This document shows positions 32,518 to 37,286 of a stretch of DNA of 37,286 nucleotides, one piece after another. The position numbers and the translations under genes were made by a program. Every line of letters starts with the position of its first letter. Within the stretch, counting starts at the first letter, position 1. The notes under the pieces are model-generated. The model had not been told where the DNA came from. It saw nothing but the letters and a program-made list of their open reading frames with translations, and did not search any database. Source of the stretch: an uncultured bacterium. GTDB taxonomy: Bacteria > Verrucomicrobiota > Kiritimatiellia > RFP12 > UBA1067. Where the stretch lies: positions 1 through 37,286 of the forward strand of contig CACZCD010000010.1 in assembly GCA_902779565.1 (NCBI GenBank). Reading direction: 5' to 3'.

Positions 32518-34983
32518 ATGAAAGACATTGTTACGGTTTGCCTGTTCTGCGTGGCGTCGGCGATATTCGCCGCTCCTCCTTCATGGCCGGAGCCGACGCG
32601 CGAGTCGAAGCCGTGGGTTTACAACTGGTGGATGGGGTGTGCGGTTGACGAAAAGGGGCTTGAAGCCCAGTGCGCCGCGCTGGCGGAAAAGGGCTTCGGC
32701 GGATTCCACGTGATTCCGATCTACGGAGCCAAAGGATACGAGAGCCAGTACCGCGCCTATCTGTCCGACGACTGGATGAAGGCGTTTGCGGATGCCGTAA
32801 GGATCGCCGCCGCACACGGTCTCGGCGTTGACATGACGACGGGATGCGGCTGGTGCTTCGGCGGTCCGCAGATCAGTGCGACGAACGGATGCTGGCGGTT
32901 GCGTAAACGCGCGGACGGCTCCGCGCCATATATTGAGCCGGCCCTCACGCGGCAGCAGGTCAAGCGCGCTGGGCTGGGCGGGCAAGGCCCGATGATGGAT
33001 CCGTTCTCGACGGCGGCGATGGACGAATTCCTCAAGCCGTTCACCGCCGCTTTCGGGAAGCCCGGCGCGGTGCGTCCGATCCGGATGTACCACGATTCCT
33101 TCGAATATTACGATGCCGGATGGACGCCGCAATTCCTTGAACGGTTCAAGGCGAAGCGCGGCTATGATCTTTCGGCGCACTGGGACGCGTTCGCGGGCGG
33201 CAAGGGGGACCCCAATCTGGTGGCGCGGCTCAAGTGCGACTACCGGGAGACGCTTTCGGACCTGATGATCGAAGATGTGTTCCCGAAGTGGGTGGAATGG
33301 TGCCATGCACGCGGCATCCAGACCCGCAACGAAGCGCACGGATCACCGGCCAACTGGCTTGACTTCTATGCGCTCTCGGATTGTCCGGAGACGGAGATGT
33401 TCGGTCGCGACAACCGTGACGTGCTGATCTCGAAGTTCGCCTCGTCGGCCGCGCACGTGGCCGGGCTCAAGCCCGTTTCCGCCGAGGCCTGCACTTGGCT
33501 GAACGAGCATTTCTGCGAAACGCCGCTCGACTACAAGCGGATGCTCGACCTGTTGCTGGCATCAGGCGTCAATCGCATCTACTACCACGGATGCTGCTAT
33601 TCGCCGACGGATGTGGTGTGGCCGGGCTGGTGCTTCTACGCCTCTTCCGAGACGAATCCGCGCAATCCGCTCTGGCATGACTTCGATGCGATCAACGCCT
33701 ATGTGACACGCATACAATCCATCATGCAGGCGAGCGTCTGCGACAACGACCTTTTGATCTATTGGCCGCTGTATGATCTGTGGACGGATGCCTCGGGCTT
33801 CGAGCGCCGGATGAGCGTACATCGCACCGAGTGGTTCGACTCCCAGCCCTTCGGGCGGATCGCTCGGACGCTTCATGAGATGGGATGTCAGTTCGACTAT
33901 GTCTCCGACCGGCAGCTCAAGCGGCTTCGGTTTGGCGCACGTCCTTATCGGACGATCCTCGTGCCGTCGGTGCGGGCGATGCCGCTTGCGACGGCGCAGG
34001 CGTTGGTGCGTCTCGCGGAGGAGGGCTTTGAAGTCGTGTTTGCAGGCGGTTTCCCCGAGACGGTGCCGGGGTTCTTTGAATACGAAAAGCAGACGGAACA
34101 GTTGCGTTCGCTTTTCGCCGATCCGCCGAAGCGGATGGTGCGGTGCGGCCGCGACGATCTCCTGAAGCGGTTGCGCGTGGAGCCGTTCACGCGTGCGGCG
34201 GGACTTTCCGCGTGGCGGCGCCGGAGCGGCGACACCACCTACTACTTCATCGTGAACGAGCGGCCGTCGGCGGTTGAAGAGGCGGTCCGTCTCGCCTCAC
34301 CGGCAAAAGCGATCTGGGAGATGGATTTGATGACGGGGCGCGTGCGCGGCGCGCGCCGGGCGGATGGACGGGCGCATCTTTCCTTGGGTCCGTATGGCTC
34401 GGTGATCCTGGCCGCATCGGCGAAGCCGGATGCCGGTGACAGCTACGTGGCGCCGCCCAAGACCGGAACGACGCTCGCGGTTGGAGGCCCCTGGACGCTG
34501 AAACCGTTGTGCGGAGGCCCCGAACTGCCGCCGGAGCGGACGATGTGGACGCTTTCGTCGTGGTCAACCGGCGCGGACGGCCAAGAGGAACCGTTCTGCG
34601 GAACGATGAGCTACCGCACGACGTTCGCCGTTGAAGGCAGCGCGGGGCAGGCGGCTTGTTTGGATCTCGGAGAGGTCTGCCATTCCGCGCGTGTACGTCT
34701 CAACGGACGTGATCTCGGTTGTTGCTTCGTTCCCCCGTATCGGTTCGAGATCCCGGCGGGCGTGTTGCAACGGGAGAACCAGCTTGAAGTTGAAGTGACG
34801 AATCTTGGCGCGAACCGGCTCCGGTGGAACGATCGGAACGGCGTGAAGTGGAAGTATTTCCATGACACCAACATGGTCAGCGTGAAGGGCGTGTGGAGCG
34901 GCGGAACCGTTCCGCTTGACGCCGCCGGCTGGCCCTTGCGGGAATCGGGACTTCTGGGACCTGTTTCGGTCGAGATGAAGTAA
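32518..34983 (+). CDS. Exported glycoside hydrolase, GH106 (alpha-L-rhamnosidase) type
   Basis: Protein of 821 residues with signal peptide (VTVCLFCVASAIFAAPP). It continues KPWVYNWWMGCAVDEKGLEAQCAALAEKGFGGFHV, the pattern at the start of GH106 proteins, where a W-WW stretch precedes the first barrel strand. Other family-like segments are YHDSFEYYDAGWTPQFLERFKAKRGYDL and ARGIQTRNEAHGSPANWLDFY with E272 as a candidate catalytic or calcium-binding glutamate. The C-terminal part (about 660-820) is a galactose-binding-like beta-sandwich with YRTTFAV, LGEVCHSARVRLNGRDLG and NQLEVEVTN. The barrel is shorter than in the largest GH106 enzymes. The ribosome binding site AAAAAAAGGAAATC supports the ATG. 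With the GH78 gene at the window's start it suggests rhamnose-rich glycan use. Confidence 0.82.
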   Translation: MKDIVTVCLFCVASAIFAAPPSWPEPTRESKPWVYNWWMGCAVDEKGLEAQCAALAEKGFGGFHVIPIYGAKGYESQYRAYLSDDWMKAFADAVRIAAAHGLGVDMTTGCGWCFGGPQISATNGCWRLRKRADGSAPYIEPALTRQQVKRAGLGGQGPMMDPFSTAAMDEFLKPFTAAFGKPGAVRPIRMYHDSFEYYDAGWTPQFLERFKAKRGYDLSAHWDAFAGGKGDPNLVARLKCDYRETLSDLMIEDVFPKWVEWCHARGIQTRNEAHGSPANWLDFYALSDCPETEMFGRDNRDVLISKFASSAAHVAGLKPVSAEACTWLNEHFCETPLDYKRMLDLLLASGVNRIYYHGCCYSPTDVVWPGWCFYASSETNPRNPLWHDFDAINAYVTRIQSIMQASVCDNDLLIYWPLYDLWTDASGFERRMSVHRTEWFDSQPFGRIARTLHEMGCQFDYVSDRQLKRLRFGARPYRTILVPSVRAMPLATAQALVRLAEEGFEVVFAGGFPETVPGFFEYEKQTEQLRSLFADPPKRMVRCGRDDLLKRLRVEPFTRAAGLSAWRRRSGDTTYYFIVNERPSAVEEAVRLASPAKAIWEMDLMTGRVRGARRADGRAHLSLGPYGSVILAASAKPDAGDSYVAPPKTGTTLAVGGPWTLKPLCGGPELPPERTMWTLSSWSTGADGQEEPFCGTMSYRTTFAVEGSAGQAACLDLGEVCHSARVRLNGRDLGCCFVPPYRFEIPAGVLQRENQLEVEVTNLGANRLRWNDRNGVKWKYFHDTNMVSVKGVWSGGTVPLDAAGWPLRESGLLGPVSVEMK

Positions 34984-35016
34984 CGGTCGCGTCCACAACG
35001 AAAGGAGAGAGACAAC

Positions 35017-36903
35017 ATGATTGCAAATTCAATTCTGGCTTGCCTGTTTGCGACGGTCCCCCTCGATCCGCTGACCACCCGCTGGACGTTCGGCGCGCAT
35101 GAGCCGTATCCGATGTACCGGCGCATGGGCAAGAAATCGACCGGCGGCATCGAGGGGTCCGCGAAATGGCTGAAGGACTGGCTGAACTGGTGGGACGCGA
35201 AGGCGCCCGAGACGATGCACGAGCTCGGGCTCAACGGCCTCCACTCCCGCTTCTACAAAGGCATGGGCTGGGAGGAGGAGAAGAAGGATTTCCCGAACGT
35301 GCAGAAGTTCGTGCGGAACTGCCATGCGAATGGCGTCACCGCGCTGGCCTACGTGCAGTTCGCCACGCTGTACTTCGAGCCGATGATGGCCGAGATCCCG
35401 GACCTTGAAACATGGGCGCAGGTTGATGAGCGCGGCGAGAAGCGGTACTGGAACGGCTACTACTTCAGATGGCTGCCGTGCGTGACAAGCGAGGCCTGGC
35501 AGTCCTACATCGAGAAGATCCTGGAGATTGCGCTCACGGACGGCGGGTTCGACGGAATCATGTTTGACAATGTGTTTGCGATGCCCTGCTACTGCGACCG
35601 CTGCGAACGAAAGTTCGCTGCGCATCTTGCGTCGCTCCAAGATCCCGCGTCGCGCTTCGGGTTCTCGTCCGTCCGGGGAATCCGGCAGCCGCGTCCCAGC
35701 GAGCGCATGGATGCGAAGGACCCCGTCTATCAGGAGTGGCTGCGCTGGCGCATGGGGCAGCTTAATGAGGTCATGGCGCGTTTTCGGAAGAAGATCAAGT
35801 CGGTGAAGCCGGACGCCATCGTCTCGGCAAACGCCCATCCGTTCCGTTCGTTCGTGAATGCGTCGCGGCTTTCGCTGGAGATGATCTCTTTCGGTGAGTA
35901 CATGGATCTCTTCATGATGCAGAGCGACAGTTTCCCGAACTATGAAAAGAAGAAGGGAATCGTCATCAACCGGGTGCGCGACCTCAAGATCGCGTCGGAG
36001 CTTGGGAAGTCGATCGTGGCGCTGTGCGACGCGAACGCCGGGCAGTACGACATCGATGAGAGCGAGTACATGCGTCCCCTTGTCGAAGACCTGATCTGGA
36101 AAGGCATCCCCACCGACCGGACGGTGATGAGCCCGAAGCGCATGCCCGGATTCATCGACCGGGCGCAGGTGGAGGCGCGCAAACCGAAGCTCGCCGAGCT
36201 GAATGCGCTGGCCGCGAAATTCCGTGCCGAGCTGACCGCGCCCTCCTACCGCCCGGTCCGCATCCTGTATCCTGCCACCACCCTGATGTTCTCGAAGGCG
36301 GCGCATGATGGCGTCACGGCAACCGAGGAGATCCTTTTGAGAAACCATGTCCCTTACGGCTATGTGTTTGCCAAGGAGGGTGACGCGCCTGAGATTCCGG
36401 CGGACTGCGAGGTGCTGATTGTCGCCGATCAGGAGTGGTTGTCGGATGCACAGATCGCGGCGATCGGCGATTATGCCCGAAAGGGCGGGCATGTGGTCGT
36501 CACGGGCGAGTCCGGACTTTGGGACGAACACGGGGCGCAGCGCTTTGAGAATCCGTTGCGGGCGGCGCTGGCCGGGATCGGGACGGCGGTGTGGCGAGAG
36601 TGTCCGGATTCGGTCGGCGGATCGCTGGGATGGCGTTATCGGGTGGAGCCGCCGAAGGATGGCGGGCGTGCGCTTATGGCGGATCTGCAGAACACCGGCT
36701 GGAAGCCCAAGGTTCGGATTGAGGGCGTTCCGCAATTTGTGTTTGTTGAGATCAAGCGGATGCCGAAGGGGTGTGCCGTCCTCTTCATGAACTACAATCC
36801 GAGAGAGCCCGTATCCGGCGCGAGGGTTGTTACGCCGTCCGGGGAGGTAGCCGTTCCTGAATTTGGACTCTACCGTTTTCAGAACATCAATGTTCAGTTA
36901 TAG
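35017..36903 (+). CDS. TIM-barrel glycoside hydrolase-like protein (GHL type)
   Basis: Protein of 628 residues. A short hydrophobic start (MIANSILACLFATVP) may be a signal peptide. The N-terminal two-thirds look like a hypothetical glycosyl-hydrolase barrel: NCHANGVTALAYVQFAT, YYFRWLPCVTSEAWQSYIEKIL, and GFDGIMFDNVFAMPCYCDRCERKFAAHL, where D184 lies at the end of a strand and CYC-RC resembles the C-C-C-F pattern of GHL6-like proteins. From about residue 405 a Rossmann-like domain (VRILYPATTLMFSK, EVLIVADQEWLSDAQIAAI, GGHVVVTGESG) resembles the beta-galactosidase trimerisation domain. A strong ribosome binding site, GAAAGGAGAGAGAC, precedes the ATG. It lies 33 bases after the GH106 gene and likely shares its transcript. 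The substrate is unknown. Confidence 0.75.
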   Translation: MIANSILACLFATVPLDPLTTRWTFGAHEPYPMYRRMGKKSTGGIEGSAKWLKDWLNWWDAKAPETMHELGLNGLHSRFYKGMGWEEEKKDFPNVQKFVRNCHANGVTALAYVQFATLYFEPMMAEIPDLETWAQVDERGEKRYWNGYYFRWLPCVTSEAWQSYIEKILEIALTDGGFDGIMFDNVFAMPCYCDRCERKFAAHLASLQDPASRFGFSSVRGIRQPRPSERMDAKDPVYQEWLRWRMGQLNEVMARFRKKIKSVKPDAIVSANAHPFRSFVNASRLSLEMISFGEYMDLFMMQSDSFPNYEKKKGIVINRVRDLKIASELGKSIVALCDANAGQYDIDESEYMRPLVEDLIWKGIPTDRTVMSPKRMPGFIDRAQVEARKPKLAELNALAAKFRAELTAPSYRPVRILYPATTLMFSKAAHDGVTATEEILLRNHVPYGYVFAKEGDAPEIPADCEVLIVADQEWLSDAQIAAIGDYARKGGHVVVTGESGLWDEHGAQRFENPLRAALAGIGTAVWRECPDSVGGSLGWRYRVEPPKDGGRALMADLQNTGWKPKVRIEGVPQFVFVEIKRMPKGCAVLFMNYNPREPVSGARVVTPSGEVAVPEFGLYRFQNINVQL

Positions 36904-36906
36904 AAT

Positions 36907-36917
36907 TGTGGTATAAC
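36907..36917 (+). promoter_or_regulatory. Extended -10-like motif after last gene
   Basis: TGTGGTATAAC, one base from the window's promoter consensus, three bases after the stop codon at 36903. No gene starts close behind it inside the window; it may drive a transcript across the repeat region or a gene beyond the edge. Confidence 0.4.
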
Positions 36918-36955
36918 CGAAGCGTGGCGATTTCGCCCGCCCGCCGCTTCCAAAA

Positions 36956-36986
36956 GACCAAAATCCAACTTCCAACTCTCAACCCG
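36956..36986 (+). repeat. CCAACTTCCAACTCTCAACCC-type short repeat
   Basis: Degenerate run AAAATCCAACTTCCAACTCTC followed by AACCC, similar in style to 13417-13437 inside dus. It opens the stack of repeats that fills the end of the window. Confidence 0.65.
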
Positions 36987-36989
36987 GAT

Positions 36990-37086
36990 CGTGGCCCGTC
37001 CGTTTTAAGTCCGTGGCCCGTCCGTATCTTGTCCGTTCTAAGCCCGTGTGAAGTCCGTAAAGAGTCCGTGGCCCGTCCGTTCTAAA
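36990..37086 (+). repeat. GTCCGTGGCCCGTCCGTTCTAA tandem array
   Basis: About ten degenerate copies of GTCCGT or GCCCGT joined by short A/T spacers (TTCTAA, TTTTAA, ATCTT, GTGAA). A higher-order unit, GTCCGTGGCCCGTCCGT, occurs three times (from about 36990, 37009 and 37064). Non-coding. Confidence 0.85.
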
Positions 37087-37089
37087 ACT

Positions 37090-37194
37090 CTCCCCCTGAG
37101 ACAGGGGGAGTGCCCGGAAGGGCGAGGGGGTATGATTCTTCCGCTTGTCATACTCCCCCGGCCTCCGGCCACCCCCTCTATCTTAGAGGGGGAG
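37090..37194. repeat. Nested inverted-repeat element (REP/MITE-like)
   Basis: Two arms of about 46-47 bases (37090-37135 and 37148-37194) are imperfect reverse complements around a 12-base centre. Each arm contains its own hairpins: CTCCCCCT with AGGGGGAG and GCCC with GGGC in the left arm; CCGG with CCGG and CCCCCTCTA with TAGAGGGGG in the right. No coding capacity. It could act as a transcription stop for the gene at 35017 or be a mobile palindrome; sequence alone does not decide. Confidence 0.85.
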
Positions 37195-37198
37195 CTGT

Positions 37199-37232
37199 CA
37201 CCACTAGCCACTAACCACTAACGACTAACGAC
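37199..37232 (+). repeat. ACTAACC/ACTAGCC tandem repeat, third copy
   Basis: CCACTAGCCACTAACCACTAACGACTAACGAC. Same family as 5393-5420 and 13754-13788. It directly follows the nested palindrome. Confidence 0.85.
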
Positions 37233-37241
37233 TTTTATAGC

Positions 37242-37281
37242 GCCGTAGCTTCAGCGAAGGCGGATGTCCGCCGCTTACGGC
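37242..37281. repeat. GCCGTAGC palindrome at window edge
   Basis: Hairpin with outer stem GCCGTA/TACGGC and inner stem GGCGGA/TCCGCC around a two-base loop, with an asymmetric bulge (GCTTCAGCGAA) on the left. It resembles an intergenic repetitive palindrome; it may continue past the window. Confidence 0.65.
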
Positions 37282-37286
37282 ACCAG

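Noticed and set aside
36918-36955. GC-rich inverted segment AAGCGTGGCG...CGCCGCTT as a terminator
   Set aside because: The stems are short and interrupted and there is no following T-run, so it was not listed as a terminator.
5393-37232. Short repeat arrays as CRISPR arrays
   Set aside because: Units are 7-21 bases, degenerate, and lack regular unique spacers; no cas genes are present.

Overview
The window is GC-rich bacterial chromosome with 25 protein-coding genes, all on the plus strand. No rRNA, tRNA, CRISPR array or transposase was seen. The mix suggests a Gram-negative glycan degrader of the PVC superphylum, perhaps a gut Kiritimatiellota, Lentisphaerota or other Verrucomicrobiota lineage. 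The reasons are two alpha-L-rhamnosidase families (GH78, GH106), GH20 and CE15 enzymes, lipoprotein signals, an O-antigen ligase and a DUF5009 acyltransferase. The taxon is inference; no marker gene was compared.

Layout. 1-5413: a GH78 rhamnosidase (5' end outside the window) and a lipoprotein fusing a GH20 hexosaminidase to a HAD phosphatase-like domain. 5422-12665: a tight run of a PfkB sugar kinase, an OPT transporter, a GDPD lipoprotein, a nitroreductase/PHP-like fusion, a GlpT-type antiporter and a shortened MiaA; GDPD plus GlpT suggests glycerol-3-phosphate scavenging. 12743-15220: a Dus tRNA-modifying enzyme and threonine synthase. 15221-17142: an AT-richer island with an AAA/DUF4143 ATPase between two copies of a non-coding block that ends in the same promoter. 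17143-19509: a sialidase-like/CE15 esterase fusion. 19579-26026: lysS, a MscS channel, a His/Pro-rich exported protein, dnaX and a large acyl-CoA dehydrogenase. 26067-31279: five overlapping genes (rseP, O-antigen ligase, Fe-S aldo/keto reductase, NapH-like and NapG-like proteins). 31311-36903: a DUF5009 membrane protein, a GH106 rhamnosidase and a TIM-barrel glycosidase. 36904-37286: a pile of repeats and palindromes.

Three themes stand out. First, several families of short degenerate tandem repeats recur between genes and, in frame, inside four conserved enzymes and transporters, and they form the end of a fifth gene. Second, a promoter motif close to TATGGTATAAT recurs eight times and three times lies only 7-9 bases before the start codon, which predicts leaderless mRNAs. 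Third, three exported proteins join domains that are usually separate. Family assignments rest on motif reading only; no database search was possible.
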